Assembly: GCA_019112635.1 (NCBI GenBank) | Contig: DXIX01000016.1 | Coordinates: 1-64,000 of the forward strand | From: Candidatus Blautia intestinigallinarum | Lineage (GTDB): Bacteria; Bacillota; Clostridia; Lachnospirales; Lachnospiraceae | Direction of reading: 5' to 3' | DNA length: 64,000 nucleotides | Part shown: positions 35,361-44,277 of the stretch, piece after piece | Numbering within the stretch: position 1 is the stretch's first letter | Layout of the letters: each line of letters starts with the position of its first letter | Program-made: the position numbers and the translations under genes | The notes under the pieces: generated by a model | Told to the model about the DNA's origin: nothing | The model's database searches: none | The model's input: only the letters and a program-made list of their open reading frames with translations

Positions 35361-36563
35361 ATGACCAGAAGACAGAAATATCAGCGTTTTGTGTTTGGCT
35401 TATTACTTCTGGATCTGCTGGTGATGGGATATCTGGGATATCGGTATCTGGATCGGAAGATACCGAAAGAACTGCATGTGGTGGAAGGAGAGGAAGATAA
35501 GATTACGGAACTGTTTCAATCCCCCTGGCTGAAATGTGACACGTCCATACCTGCTTCTCAGAATGGTTCCTACACCATACACTGCAGTCTTCTCGGAGTC
35601 ATTCCTTTTAAGGATGTGAAGGTGACCACAGGAGAGCGGGAGAACCTCTGGGTCAGCGGAGAGCCCATCGGACTTTATATGGAGACCCAGGGGGTGCTGA
35701 TCATTGACACCGGGGAGATCGTGGGAGAGGATGGAGTCAGCTATGATCCGGCACAGAACATTGCCCAGGCGGGGGATTATATCATTGCGTTCAACGATCA
35801 GAGAGTATCTTCCAAGAGGGAGCTTGTGGAAGATATCACGTGCTGCAACGGGGAGACGGCCGTTCTGTCCGTGATTCGCCACGGGGAGGAGATTTCTCTG
35901 TCTTTAGATCCTGTGCTGGGTGAGGATGGCAGGTATAAGCTGGGAATCTGGGTGAGAGACAATACCCAGGGGATCGGAACTTTGACTTATATGAGAGAGG
36001 ACGGTACTTTCGGAGCTCTGGGGCATGGAATCAGTGATGTGGACACAGGAGAGCTGCTGCACATTCAGGGAGGAGCTCTTTATCAGACAGAAATCCTGGG
36101 TATTCAGAAAGGAAGCAAGGGGAGTCCGGGGGAACTGTCAGGGATCATCCGCTACAGTCAGTCTAATTGTCTGGGAGAGATTACAAAAAACTGTTCCAAC
36201 GGTATTTATGGCAAGATTGGCAGCGAGGAGCGGAATCGGTTTACCTGGACGAGGATGCCGGTAGGCTATAAACAGGATATGAAGGTTGGGAAGGCACAGA
36301 TTCTCTTCAAATTGGATGGGCAGCTGGATTTTTATGATGTGGAAATTACAAAGATTGACATGGATCATGAAGATACGAATAAAAGTTTCGTGATACAAGT
36401 CACAGATCCCAGATTGCTGTCGGCTACCGGGGGAATTGTGCAGGGGATGAGCGGCAGCCCTGTGATTCAGGAGGGAAAAATTGTAGGTGCCGTCACCCAT
36501 GTTTTTGTCCAGGATTCCGCGTCGGGATATGGGATTTTTATTGAAACCATGTTGGAACAATGA
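35361..36563 (+). CDS. spoIVB: SpoIVB serine peptidase, sporulation checkpoint
   Basis: A 400-residue protein. An N-terminal anchor (about 12-28) is followed by a PDZ domain (about 110-190) and an S55-family peptidase domain with catalytic His in GALGHGISDVDTGE and Ser in GMSGSPVIQEGK. Made in the forespore, it cleaves SpoIVFA to release pro-sigma-K processing in Bacillus. It sits between recN and spo0A as in most endospore formers. A CATACTA resembling a forespore sigma -10 lies at 35272, but without a matching -35. Confidence 0.94.
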   Translation: MTRRQKYQRFVFGLLLLDLLVMGYLGYRYLDRKIPKELHVVEGEEDKITELFQSPWLKCDTSIPASQNGSYTIHCSLLGVIPFKDVKVTTGERENLWVSGEPIGLYMETQGVLIIDTGEIVGEDGVSYDPAQNIAQAGDYIIAFNDQRVSSKRELVEDITCCNGETAVLSVIRHGEEISLSLDPVLGEDGRYKLGIWVRDNTQGIGTLTYMREDGTFGALGHGISDVDTGELLHIQGGALYQTEILGIQKGSKGSPGELSGIIRYSQSNCLGEITKNCSNGIYGKIGSEERNRFTWTRMPVGYKQDMKVGKAQILFKLDGQLDFYDVEITKIDMDHEDTNKSFVIQVTDPRLLSATGGIVQGMSGSPVIQEGKIVGAVTHVFVQDSASGYGIFIETMLEQ

Positions 36564-36622
36564 GGATATTTTCACAAAAAACGGGGCCAAAAATGAGAGA
36601 AAAATAGGGAATAATGACATAA

Positions 36623-36631
36623 TTTGTCAAA
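36623..36631 (+). promoter_or_regulatory. Possible 0A box upstream of spo0A
   Basis: TTTGTCAAA matches the Spo0A target consensus TTTGTCRAA, 41 bases upstream of the predicted spo0A -35. Autoregulation of spo0A through such sites is known in Bacillus; it is inferred here. Confidence 0.45.
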
Positions 36632-36671
36632 ATATGGGGAACGAAAATGTGGCAAAAGTGCTATATTCAAC

Positions 36672-36700
36672 TTGTATCGGGATAAAATTCAGTCTATAAT
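36672..36700 (+). promoter_or_regulatory. Sigma-A promoter of spo0A
   Basis: TTGTAT (36672-36677), 17-base spacer, TATAAT (36695-36700). It leaves a leader of about 90 bases before the spo0A ATG. Confidence 0.7.
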
Positions 36701-36724
36701 AATGATGTGATGTAAGGAAACATT

Positions 36725-36766
36725 ATGAAAAAGGGCCCAAGGTTTCTGATCATTGTAGAATGTTAG
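36725..36766 (+). CDS. Possible 13-codon leader ORF before spo0A
   Basis: An ATG with TAAGGA about 7 bases upstream opens a 13-codon frame (MKKGPRFLIIVEC) ending in TAG, entirely within the predicted spo0A leader. It contains no obvious regulatory codon run. It may be chance; conservation would decide. Confidence 0.2.
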   Translation: MKKGPRFLIIVEC

Positions 36767-36798
36767 TTGTGGTATAGAGTTGAGGAGGTAGTATACCC

Positions 36799-37605
36799 AT
36801 GGAAAAATTGAATGTGGCGATTGCGGACGATAATGAGAAAATGGTGGAAATGCTGGGTAAACTGATTGATGAAGATAAAGAGCTGGAATTAGTCGGCAAA
36901 GCACATAACGGAGAAGAAATCTGCAGAATCATTCAGAATAAAGAGCCGGATGTGGTGGTATTGGATATTATCATGCCGAAAGTGGATGGCCTGTCTGTGA
37001 TGGAAAAGATGCACCAGGACAGAACGATTAAGAAGATGCCGTCTTTTATCGTCGTATCCGCGGTGGGACAGGAGAGAATTACAGAGGACGCCTTTAATCT
37101 GGGCGCGGATTACTATGTGCTGAAACCTTTTGATACGCAGATGCTGCTGAATCGTATCAAACATATGAAGACATCTGCTTCCCGGAGGACAAGAGAGATT
37201 GCCAGGAAAGAAGCGCCGGAGGAGAAATCGGCCTATTCGCAGAGAAATCTGGAGACGGATGTGACCAATATCATTCACGAGATTGGTGTTCCGGCGCATA
37301 TAAAGGGCTACCAATATCTGAGAGACGCGATTATTCTGTGTGTCAACGACATGGAGATGCTGAATTCCATTACAAAAATTCTCTATCCGACGATTGCCAA
37401 GAGACAGCAGACGACGCCCAGCAGGGTGGAGCGTGCGATCCGGCATGCCATTGAGGTGGCGTGGAGCCGTGGGAAAATGGATACCATTGACGAATTATTT
37501 GGCTATACCGTCAGTACCGGGAAAGGAAAACCAACCAATTCCGAGTTTATCGCACTGATTGCGGACAAAATCCGACTGGAGTACAAAAATCGCTCTTTTC
37601 ATTGA
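36799..37605 (+). CDS. spo0A: Sporulation master regulator Spo0A
   Basis: A 268-residue response regulator. The receiver domain has acidic D10 and D11, phosphoacceptor D56 in [12 protein letters not shown], and the switch Lys in VLKPFD. The C-terminal DNA-binding domain has [19 protein letters not shown], the recognition helix region, then [13 protein letters not shown]. Phosphorylated Spo0A commits the cell to sporulation. In Clostridia it is phosphorylated by orphan kinases; none is in the window. AGGAGG precedes the ATG. Confidence 0.97.
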   Translation: MEKLNVAIADDNEKMVEMLGKLIDEDKELELVGKAHNGEEICRIIQNKEPDVVVLDIIMPKVDGLSVMEKMHQDRTIKKMPSFIVVSAVGQERITEDAFNLGADYYVLKPFDTQMLLNRIKHMKTSASRRTREIARKEAPEEKSAYSQRNLETDVTNIIHEIGVPAHIKGYQYLRDAIILCVNDMEMLNSITKILYPTIAKRQQTTPSRVERAIRHAIEVAWSRGKMDTIDELFGYTVSTGKGKPTNSEFIALIADKIRLEYKNRSFH

Positions 37606-37624
37606 CGGGAGAATGGGATATAAT
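37596..37624 (+). promoter_or_regulatory. Candidate glgA promoter
   Basis: TTTTCA (37596-37601), 17-base spacer, TATAAT (37619-37624), overlapping the end of spo0A. The -35 matches four of six consensus bases. Confidence 0.5.
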
Positions 37625-37689
37625 AGAATCAAGATTGTGTCATTTCTATGAGACAGTGGGAAATATGTACTACCAAGGAGGGTTTACTG

Positions 37690-39135
37690 ATGAAAAAGAT
37701 ATTATTTGCTACATCAGAAGCAGTACCTTTTATCAAGACGGGAGGTCTGGCAGATGTGTGCGGGGCGCTTCCGAAATGTTTTGACAAGCGTTATTTTGAT
37801 GTGAGAGTAGTGCTGCCGAAATACGCCTGCATGAAGCAGGAATGGAAAGATAAAATGCAGTATATTACGCATTTTTATATGGATCTCGGCTTCAAAAACT
37901 GTTATGTTGGAATTATGCATATGGAATACGATGGAATACAGTTTTATTTCATCGACAACGAATATTATTTCAGTGGACCTAAGCCCTATGACAGCGGCCC
38001 TTGGGATTTGGAGAAATTTGCTTTCTTTTCAAAAGCAGTACTGTCGATTTTGCCGGTGATTGACTTCAGGCCGGATGTGATTCACTGCCATGACTGGCAG
38101 ACAGGTCTGGTTCCTGTCTATCTGCATGACAGCTTCCAGGCGGGAGAATTCTTCCGCGGCATCAAGACGGTTATGACGATACATAACCTGAAATTCCAGG
38201 GAGTATGGGATGTCAAGACGGTGAAAGCAATTACAGGACTTTCAGATTATTATTTTACACCGGATAAGCTGGAGGCGTACAAGGATGCCAATTATCTGAA
38301 AGGCGGAATTGTATTTGCCGATGCGGTGACGACTGTGAGCAACACCTATGCCGAGGAGATCAAGACTCCGTTCTACGGGGAGCGTTTGGACGGACTGATG
38401 CGGGCACGCTCCAACAGTCTGAGAGGAATTGTCAATGGAATTGATTATGATGAGTATAATCCGGAGACCGATCCTTATATCGCCAATCACTATAACGCGG
38501 TGACTTTCCGCAAAGAAAAAGTTAAAAATAAACGGGCTCTTCAAAAAGAGCTGGGACTGAACGAGGATCCCGGCGTGATGATGCTGGGAATCGTATCCAG
38601 GCTGACAGATCAGAAAGGCTTTGATCTGATAGCCTATGTGATGGATGAGTTGTGCCAGGATGCAGTACAGATTGTTGTGCTGGGAACCGGAGATGAACGA
38701 TATGAAAATATGTTCCGCCATTTCGACTGGAAATATCATGGAAAAGTTTCCGCGAATATTTACTACTCGGAACCGCTGTCTCACAAAATCTATGCAGCGT
38801 CAGATGCTTTCCTGATGCCGTCTCTGTTTGAGCCTTGCGGACTGAGCCAGCTGATGAGTCTGCGGTACGGAACTGTTCCGATTGTCCGTGAGACAGGTGG
38901 ACTGAAAGATACAGTGGAACCTTACAATGAATATGAGAGTACAGGAACCGGTTTCAGCTTTGCAAATTACAATGCCCATGAAATGTTAGGGGTAATCCGC
39001 AATGCGGAGAGAATTTTCTATGACAAGAAGCGGGAGTGGAATAAGATTGTAGATCGGGCGATGGCGAAAGATTTCTCCTGGAATCATTCAGCTGCCCAGT
39101 ATGAAGAGATGTACAATTGGCTGATCGGGGAATAA
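37690..39135 (+). CDS. glgA: Glycogen synthase (GT5)
   Basis: A 481-residue ADP-glucose glycosyltransferase. The ATG at 37690 follows AAGGAGGG; upstream in-frame starts lack a ribosome site. It has the donor-binding KTGGLADVCGALPK near the N-terminus, HCHDWQTGL, and the C-terminal PSLFEPCGLSQLMSLRYG with ETGGLKDTV. It elongates alpha-1,4-glucan chains. Other glg genes are absent from the window, so it stands apart with its own promoter and terminator; glycogen storage before sporulation is a plausible context. Confidence 0.93.
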   Translation: MKKILFATSEAVPFIKTGGLADVCGALPKCFDKRYFDVRVVLPKYACMKQEWKDKMQYITHFYMDLGFKNCYVGIMHMEYDGIQFYFIDNEYYFSGPKPYDSGPWDLEKFAFFSKAVLSILPVIDFRPDVIHCHDWQTGLVPVYLHDSFQAGEFFRGIKTVMTIHNLKFQGVWDVKTVKAITGLSDYYFTPDKLEAYKDANYLKGGIVFADAVTTVSNTYAEEIKTPFYGERLDGLMRARSNSLRGIVNGIDYDEYNPETDPYIANHYNAVTFRKEKVKNKRALQKELGLNEDPGVMMLGIVSRLTDQKGFDLIAYVMDELCQDAVQIVVLGTGDERYENMFRHFDWKYHGKVSANIYYSEPLSHKIYAASDAFLMPSLFEPCGLSQLMSLRYGTVPIVRETGGLKDTVEPYNEYESTGTGFSFANYNAHEMLGVIRNAERIFYDKKREWNKIVDRAMAKDFSWNHSAAQYEEMYNWLIGE

Positions 39136-39143
39136 AAATAATC

Positions 39144-39172
39144 AAAAAGTGCCGGATTCCGGCACTTTTTGT
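39144..39172 (+). terminator. Terminator after glgA
   Basis: AAAAAGTGCCGG (39144-39155) and CCGGCACTTTTT (39159-39170) form a perfect 12-base stem with an ATT loop. The flanking A and T runs let it work in either direction. Confidence 0.92.
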
Positions 39173-39218
39173 GTGTAAAGAAAAATTTGGCACTTCTTTT
39201 TTTCGGGGAAAGTCAGGG

Positions 39219-39247
39219 TTGACAATTCCAGAATTCTATCTTACTAT
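39219..39247 (+). promoter_or_regulatory. Sigma-A promoter of recA
   Basis: TTGACA (39219-39224), 17-base spacer, TACTAT (39242-39247). Start near 39254, immediately before the SOS box. Confidence 0.8.
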
Positions 39248-39261
39248 GATAACAGAAAACA

Positions 39262-39275
39262 CGAACACAGGTTCG
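39262..39275. promoter_or_regulatory. LexA (SOS) box of recA
   Basis: CGAAC (39262-39266), ACAG, GTTCG (39271-39275): an exact match to the Firmicute LexA consensus CGAAC-N4-GTTCG. It lies in the first 25 bases of the transcript, where LexA would block elongation or initiation. DNA damage should induce recA and the coupled recX. Confidence 0.92.
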
Positions 39276-39305
39276 CATTAATAGAAAGATTAAAGGAGTA
39301 CATAG

Positions 39306-40355
39306 ATGAATAACGATCAAAAACAAAAAGCCCTGGAGTCGGCAATTGAAAATATTGAGAAACAGTACGGCAAAGGTGCGATCATGAAGCTGGGAGAGGC
39401 CAGCATGAACAGCCATATTGAGACAGTGCCCACCGGCTCTCTGAGCCTGGATATCGCTCTGGGAGTGGGCGGAGTGCCCAGAGGACGTATCATGGAAGTT
39501 TATGGTCCGGAGTCCAGCGGTAAGACGACGGTGGCCCTTCACATGGTGGCCGAGGTACAGAAGAGAGGCGGAATCGCCGGATTTATCGATGCGGAGCATG
39601 CCCTGGATCCGGTCTATGCCAAGAATATCGGAGTGGACATTGACAATCTGTATATCTCACAGCCTGACAGCGGGGAGCAGGCTTTGGAGATCACAGAGAC
39701 GATGGTGCGCTCCGGGGCAGTGGATATTGTGATTGTGGACTCTGTGGCGGCGTTAGTGCCCAAGGCAGAGATTGACGGAGATATGGGAGATTCCCATGTG
39801 GGGCTTCAGGCACGTCTGATGTCCCAGGCACTCAGAAAGCTGACGGCTGTGATTAGCAAGTCCAACTGTATTGTCCTCTTTATCAACCAGCTGCGTGAGA
39901 AAGTGGGCGTGATGTTCGGAAATCCGGAGACGACCACAGGAGGAAGAGCTTTGAAATTCTATTCTTCTATCCGCCTGGAAGTCAGAAAGGGAGAGAGTCT
40001 GAAGCAGGGCAGTGAATTTGTGGGCAACCGCACGAAGGTCAAAGTGGTCAAGAACAAGGTTGCGCCTCCTTTTAAAACAGCAGAATTTGATATCATGTTC
40101 GGTGAGGGAATTTCCAAAGAAGGGGATGTGCTGGATCTGGCCGCGGCCTGCAATGTGGTCAACAAGAGCGGTGCCTGGTATGCCTACCAGGGAGAGAAGA
40201 TCGGGCAGGGCCGTGAGAACGCCAAACTCTATCTGAAAGAGCATCCGGAGGTCTTCCAGGAGATTGATCACAAGGTGAGGGTTTTCCATCATCTGATTGA
40301 GGAAGATCCCCAGGAGCAGTCAGAGCCTGAGACAGAAAAGCCTGAGGAAGTATGA
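39306..40355 (+). CDS. recA: Recombinase RecA
   Basis: A 349-residue recombinase with Walker [10 protein letters not shown] near residue 67, LIVDSVAAL-type Walker B ([15 protein letters not shown]), loop L1 and L2 regions and [20 protein letters not shown]. The C-terminal tail is acidic, as is usual. It forms filaments on single-stranded DNA for recombination and triggers LexA cleavage. AAAGGAG precedes the ATG. Controlled by the SOS box upstream. Confidence 0.98.
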   Translation: MNNDQKQKALESAIENIEKQYGKGAIMKLGEASMNSHIETVPTGSLSLDIALGVGGVPRGRIMEVYGPESSGKTTVALHMVAEVQKRGGIAGFIDAEHALDPVYAKNIGVDIDNLYISQPDSGEQALEITETMVRSGAVDIVIVDSVAALVPKAEIDGDMGDSHVGLQARLMSQALRKLTAVISKSNCIVLFINQLREKVGVMFGNPETTTGGRALKFYSSIRLEVRKGESLKQGSEFVGNRTKVKVVKNKVAPPFKTAEFDIMFGEGISKEGDVLDLAAACNVVNKSGAWYAYQGEKIGQGRENAKLYLKEHPEVFQEIDHKVRVFHHLIEEDPQEQSEPETEKPEEV

Positions 40356-40858
40356 GACAGGAGGAAGACAGCCAGGAGGCTGTGATCAGGAAGGCGAAGC
40401 AGAAAGCCATGCGTCTTTTGGAGCAGATGGACCGAAGCGAGAGGAATCTGAGACAGAAGCTGGCCCAGAATGGATTTCCGCCCAAAGCTGTGGACGCGGC
40501 AGTGGATTATGTGAAGTCCTATGGATATGTGGATGATGGACGGTATGCCAGGAATTATCTGGCATACCGTCTTCAGATGAAAAGCCGGCAGAAACTTTTT
40601 CAGGAGCTGTATCAGAAAGGTGTGTCCAAAGAGATTATTGAGGAAGCCTGGGCAGAAGTGTCCGCCGATGAAAGTCCGGATGAGCGTTCTTTGATCCGGC
40701 GTCAGGTTTTGAAAAAATATGAGCCCGGAAGCAGGCTGGATGTGGGGCAGATGCGCAGATTATACGGATTTCTCGCAAGAAAAGGGTTTCGCTATGATGA
40801 CATCCGAAGTGTTCTGGAAGAGGAAGATATCTGCCAGTCAGATGGTCTGGAAAACTGA
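40352..40858 (+). CDS. recX: RecA regulator RecX
   Basis: A 168-residue basic helical protein with [19 protein letters not shown] and [13 protein letters not shown], the repeated three-helix RecX pattern. RecX binds inside RecA filaments and modulates them. The ATG overlaps the recA TGA, so production is tied to recA and hence to the SOS response. Confidence 0.92.
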   Translation: MRQEEDSQEAVIRKAKQKAMRLLEQMDRSERNLRQKLAQNGFPPKAVDAAVDYVKSYGYVDDGRYARNYLAYRLQMKSRQKLFQELYQKGVSKEIIEEAWAEVSADESPDERSLIRRQVLKKYEPGSRLDVGQMRRLYGFLARKGFRYDDIRSVLEEEDICQSDGLEN

Positions 40859-40876
40859 AAAAATAATTAGAAAAAC

Positions 40877-40905
40877 TTGACATAATTTCGAAAACAATAT
40901 AAACT
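40877..40905 (+). promoter_or_regulatory. Sigma-A promoter of rny
   Basis: TTGACA (40877-40882), 17-base spacer, TAAACT (40900-40905). An inverted repeat ACAATA (40894-40899) / TATTGT (40908-40913) brackets the -10 and could be an operator. Confidence 0.75.
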
Positions 40906-40952
40906 TGTATTGTTGTGATTGTACAATGAAAATTTAATAAGGAGGTGCTCCT

Positions 40953-42509
40953 GTGGCAAGTGTGATAATTGTTGCAGTTGTCGCTGTAGTTGCGCTACTT
41001 ATTGCAATCCCTGTAACCTATAAGGTGGCGATCGATAACAAGACTAGAAAGGACGCAGAAGTTATCGGGACGGCAGAGGAAAAAGCAAGAGGCATCATAG
41101 ACGAAGCCCTGAAATCAGCGGAATCTAAGAAAAGAGAAGCCCTTTTAGAGGTAAAAGAGGAATCTCTGCGCACTCGCAATGAGCTTGAGAAAGAGACAAA
41201 AGAGCGAAGAGCAGAATTGCAGAAGTATGAGAAGCGGGTGCTGTCCAAGGAAGAAGCGGTTGACAAAAAGGCTGACGTGATTGAAAAGCGGGAAGCGGAA
41301 TGTACAGCAAGAATAGCTGATTTACAGAAAAAGGAAAAACGCGTAGGCGAACTGGAAGAACAAGGAGTACGGGAACTGGAAAGAATTTCAGGTCTTACCT
41401 CCGAACAAGCAAAAGAACAATTGTTAAAATCTGTTGAAGACGATGTAAAAGTTGATGTTGCGAAGCTTTACAAGGAATTGGAGAGCAAAGCAAAAGAGGA
41501 AGCTAACAAAAAAGCCAAAGAGTATGTGGTGACTGCGATTCAGAAATGTGCCGTGGACCATGTTTCTGAGACAACAATTTCGGTAGTTCAGCTCCCAAGT
41601 GATGAGATGAAGGGAAGAATTATCGGACGGGAAGGACGGAATATTCGAACACTGGAGACACTGACAGGAGTGGATTTGATTATCGATGATACACCGGAAG
41701 CGGTGGTTCTGTCAGGATTTGATCCAATTCGGAGAGAAATTGCACGTATTGCATTGGAAAAATTGATCGTAGACGGACGAATCCATCCAGCTCGAATTGA
41801 AGAGATGGTGGAGAAAGCACAAAAAGAAGTGGAAGCGATGATCCGCGAAGAAGGTGAAAACGCTGCCATTGATGTGGGAGTGCATGGCATTCATCCGGAG
41901 CTGATACGGCTTCTGGGAAGAATGAAGTTCCGGTCCAGTTATGGACAGAATGCGTTGAAGCATTCCATTGAAGTTGCTCAGCTTTCTGGTCTTTTAGCCG
42001 GAGAAGTTGGGGTTGATGTACGTATGGCAAAACGCGCTGGTCTGCTCCATGATATTGGTAAATCCATTGATCATGAAGTGGAAGGTTCTCATATTCAGAT
42101 CGGCGTTGACTTATGTAAAAAATATAAGGAATCTCCTCTTGTCATCAATGCGGTGGCTGCGCATCACGGAGATTGCGAGCCAGAGTCATTGATTGCATGT
42201 ATCGTCCAGGCGGCGGATGCCATTTCCGCGGCAAGGCCGGGTGCAAGAAGAGAGACCCTGGAGACATATACAAACAGATTAAAACAGTTGGAAGACATTG
42301 CCAACCAGTTCAAAGGTGTGGAGAAGTCTTTTGCTATTCAGGCAGGTAGGGAAATCCGTGTGATGGTGGTTCCAGATCATGTCAGCGATGCAGATATGGT
42401 TCTGCTCGCGAGAGATATCGCGAAACAGATCGAGGCAGAACTGGAATACCCGGGTCAGATTAAGGTGAATGTGATTCGGGAGAGCCGTGTGGTGGACTAC
42501 GCGAAGTAA
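40953..42509 (+). CDS. rny: Ribonuclease Y
   Basis: A 518-residue membrane-anchored endoribonuclease. An N-terminal span (about 3-22) is followed by a long Lys/Glu-rich coiled coil (about 28-200). Then come a KH domain with [13 protein letters not shown] and an HD domain with [10 protein letters not shown] and [12 protein letters not shown]. It starts mRNA decay at the membrane in Firmicutes. The start is GTG after AAGGAGG. The conserved recA-recX-rny neighbourhood is seen here too. Confidence 0.96.
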   Translation: MASVIIVAVVAVVALLIAIPVTYKVAIDNKTRKDAEVIGTAEEKARGIIDEALKSAESKKREALLEVKEESLRTRNELEKETKERRAELQKYEKRVLSKEEAVDKKADVIEKREAECTARIADLQKKEKRVGELEEQGVRELERISGLTSEQAKEQLLKSVEDDVKVDVAKLYKELESKAKEEANKKAKEYVVTAIQKCAVDHVSETTISVVQLPSDEMKGRIIGREGRNIRTLETLTGVDLIIDDTPEAVVLSGFDPIRREIARIALEKLIVDGRIHPARIEEMVEKAQKEVEAMIREEGENAAIDVGVHGIHPELIRLLGRMKFRSSYGQNALKHSIEVAQLSGLLAGEVGVDVRMAKRAGLLHDIGKSIDHEVEGSHIQIGVDLCKKYKESPLVINAVAAHHGDCEPESLIACIVQAADAISAARPGARRETLETYTNRLKQLEDIANQFKGVEKSFAIQAGREIRVMVVPDHVSDADMVLLARDIAKQIEAELEYPGQIKVNVIRESRVVDYAK

Positions 42510-42532
42510 AAAAGTTCTTGAGCAAATGAGAG

Positions 42533-42568
42533 AAAACCGAGAATCCTCAAAAGGGAGACTCGGTTTTT
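42533..42568 (+). terminator. Terminator after rny
   Basis: AAACCGAG (42533-42540) pairs with CTCGGTTT (42558-42565), with further pairing of TCCTC/GGGA in the loop, then TTTTA. Confidence 0.85.
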
Positions 42569-42645
42569 TATATTCCAAAATCTTACCGCAACCTTTTGGT
42601 TCTGTGACAAGCCGGTAAACGCATACACTCCAAAGAGGTGAGTGA

Positions 42646-43248
42646 ATGAGAGAGAAGAAGCCATTTTCATGGGAGTTGACGCCTGGATTTTTCCTGATTT
42701 TGTTCTGGACCGCATTTGGAGCCGGTGCGCTGGGGATCAATATTTTCTGGGAAGCCATCCCCGGCCAGGGCAACCTTCTGGGAATGTTTATTCTGTTTCA
42801 GTCCGCAAGGAGAGAACTGGCACAGGCAGAATATTTTTTCTATGTCCTCAGACACCATGGAAGCTGGCTTTTTATCTGCCTGCTGGCAGGCTTTTCTCCA
42901 TGGGGAGTTCCGGTGGCAGTCTTCAGTACTGCTGCGCTGGGGATACTTGTGGGAGTCATTCTGACTTTATCTATCCTGCAGTTTGGAATTTTGGGGATTT
43001 TTTGCGGGGCGGCCCTGCTGTTCCCTCAATTTTTGTGTTACATTCCCTCCGTGATTTTCCTGATGAGTATTCTGGCCCAGAGATCCGGCAGATTTGTGAA
43101 GAAAGATGGGAGGAATAAGAAGGATTCTCTCTTGCGTCAAAAAATGTTCTGGGGAAGCCTTTGTCTCTATCTGGGAGGCATGATTCTGGAAAGTTTTGTC
43201 AATCCTTTTGTACTGGATTTTGTTTTATCCCATGTGAAAATTTTTTAG
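42646..43248 (+). CDS. spoIIM: Stage II sporulation protein M-like membrane protein
   Basis: A 200-residue protein with about five hydrophobic segments (roughly 12-33, 70-90, 93-115, 118-142, 170-192) and a basic loop at 148-163. SpoIIM, with SpoIID and SpoIIP, thins septal peptidoglycan during engulfment. The direct evidence is topology, size and the YFFYVLRHHGSW region; the call leans on its place immediately before xerD, as in Bacillus and many Clostridia. AAAGAGGTGAG precedes the ATG. Confidence 0.75.
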   Translation: MREKKPFSWELTPGFFLILFWTAFGAGALGINIFWEAIPGQGNLLGMFILFQSARRELAQAEYFFYVLRHHGSWLFICLLAGFSPWGVPVAVFSTAALGILVGVILTLSILQFGILGIFCGAALLFPQFLCYIPSVIFLMSILAQRSGRFVKKDGRNKKDSLLRQKMFWGSLCLYLGGMILESFVNPFVLDFVLSHVKIF

Positions 43249-43259
43249 GAAAAAAGCAA

Positions 43260-43288
43260 TTGCTTTTCTGACATAATCTGCGTATAAT
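43260..43288 (+). promoter_or_regulatory. Candidate xerD promoter
   Basis: TTGCTT (43260-43265), 17-base spacer, TATAAT (43283-43288). The -35 lies in a 16-base palindrome (AAAAGCAATTGCTTTT, 43252-43267) just after the spoIIM stop. Confidence 0.55.
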
Positions 43289-43325
43289 GATCCTATCAGT
43301 GTGAAAGAAACAGGGTATGTAAGGA

Positions 43326-44210
43326 ATGAAAAGCGTAATTCGAGAGTTTATCATCTATCTGCATAATATCAAGCAGACTTCCAAGAATACGGAGATTTCT
43401 TATGAGAGGGATCTGAACAAAATGGAGGCTTATCTGGAAAAAAGAGGGGTGGAGGATCCTGCCAGGGCGACAGCCACAGATCTGAACGGGTATCTGAACT
43501 ATCTTCGGGAAAATCAATTCGCAGCTTCTACGATCTCACGGAGTGTTGCTTCCATGAGGTCTTTTTATCAGTTCTTATTTAAGATGCACCGGATCGAGAG
43601 TGATCCTTCGGAGAATCTGCGTCCGCCCAAAGTGGAGAAAAAAGCGCCGGAGATCTTGACCGTGGAGGAGGTGGATCTTCTGCTGCGTCAGCCCTGTCTT
43701 AGGACAGCAAAAGGACTGAGGGACAAGGCGATGATGGAATTGCTCTACGCTACAGGAATGAGGGTGAGTGAGCTGATTCATCTGGAAGTGTCTGATGTGA
43801 ATCTGAAGCTGGGATATGTGGATTGCAGTGACGGGGCGAAGGAACGGATCATTCCCTTTGGAAATACCTGCAAAGAGGCATTGGATCAGTATCTGAGAGA
43901 GGGAAGGGGAGAGTTTCCGGGAGAGCCGGAGAGTGGCATCTTGTTTCCCAACTGTTCCGGAAAGGTCATGAGCCGCCAGGGATTTTGGAAGGTTTTGAAA
44001 AGATATGCGGCGGAGGCCGGGATTACGGCGGATATCACACCGCACACGCTGCGGCATTCTTTTGCGGCACATATGCTCCAGAATGGGGCAGATATCAAGA
44101 GTCTCCAGGAAATGCTGGGGCATTCGGACATCTCTTCCACCCAGATGTACCTGAATTTGAATGAAAACCGTATCCGGGATGTGTATATGAAAGCGCATCC
44201 GAGAAGATAA
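43326..44210 (+). CDS. xerD: Tyrosine recombinase XerD
   Basis: A 294-residue site-specific recombinase. The N-terminal SAM-like DNA-binding domain is followed by a catalytic domain with Arg in YATGMRVSELIHLE, His-x-x-Arg in HTLRHSFAAHML, His in MLGHSDISSTQMYL and the nucleophile Tyr in the same block. It resolves chromosome dimers at dif with a XerC partner or alone. Its place after spoIIM supports XerD over an integrase; no attachment site is visible. Confidence 0.92.
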   Translation: MKSVIREFIIYLHNIKQTSKNTEISYERDLNKMEAYLEKRGVEDPARATATDLNGYLNYLRENQFAASTISRSVASMRSFYQFLFKMHRIESDPSENLRPPKVEKKAPEILTVEEVDLLLRQPCLRTAKGLRDKAMMELLYATGMRVSELIHLEVSDVNLKLGYVDCSDGAKERIIPFGNTCKEALDQYLREGRGEFPGEPESGILFPNCSGKVMSRQGFWKVLKRYAAEAGITADITPHTLRHSFAAHMLQNGADIKSLQEMLGHSDISSTQMYLNLNENRIRDVYMKAHPRR

Positions 44211-44252
44211 GCTATGCAAAGGCCTTGAATGTGGCCCTGCATAGCTTTTTTT
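44210..44252 (+). terminator. Terminator after xerD
   Basis: AGCTATGCA (44210-44218) pairs with TGCATAGCT (44238-44246), with an inner GGCC/GGCC pairing, followed by six T. It separates xerD from the convergent flippase gene. Confidence 0.9.
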
Positions 44253-44277
44253 GATCCGTGTAAGAGAAAAAGCATGG

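Noticed and set aside
42622-42629. CATACACT resembling a sigma-E -10 before spoIIM
   Set aside because: Transcription would begin near 42636, inside the ribosome site at 42632-42641, and there is no matching -35.
43326-44210. XerD as an integrase marking a mobile element
   Set aside because: The gene lies in a conserved spoIIM-xerD context with no attachment repeats, phage genes or tRNA nearby.
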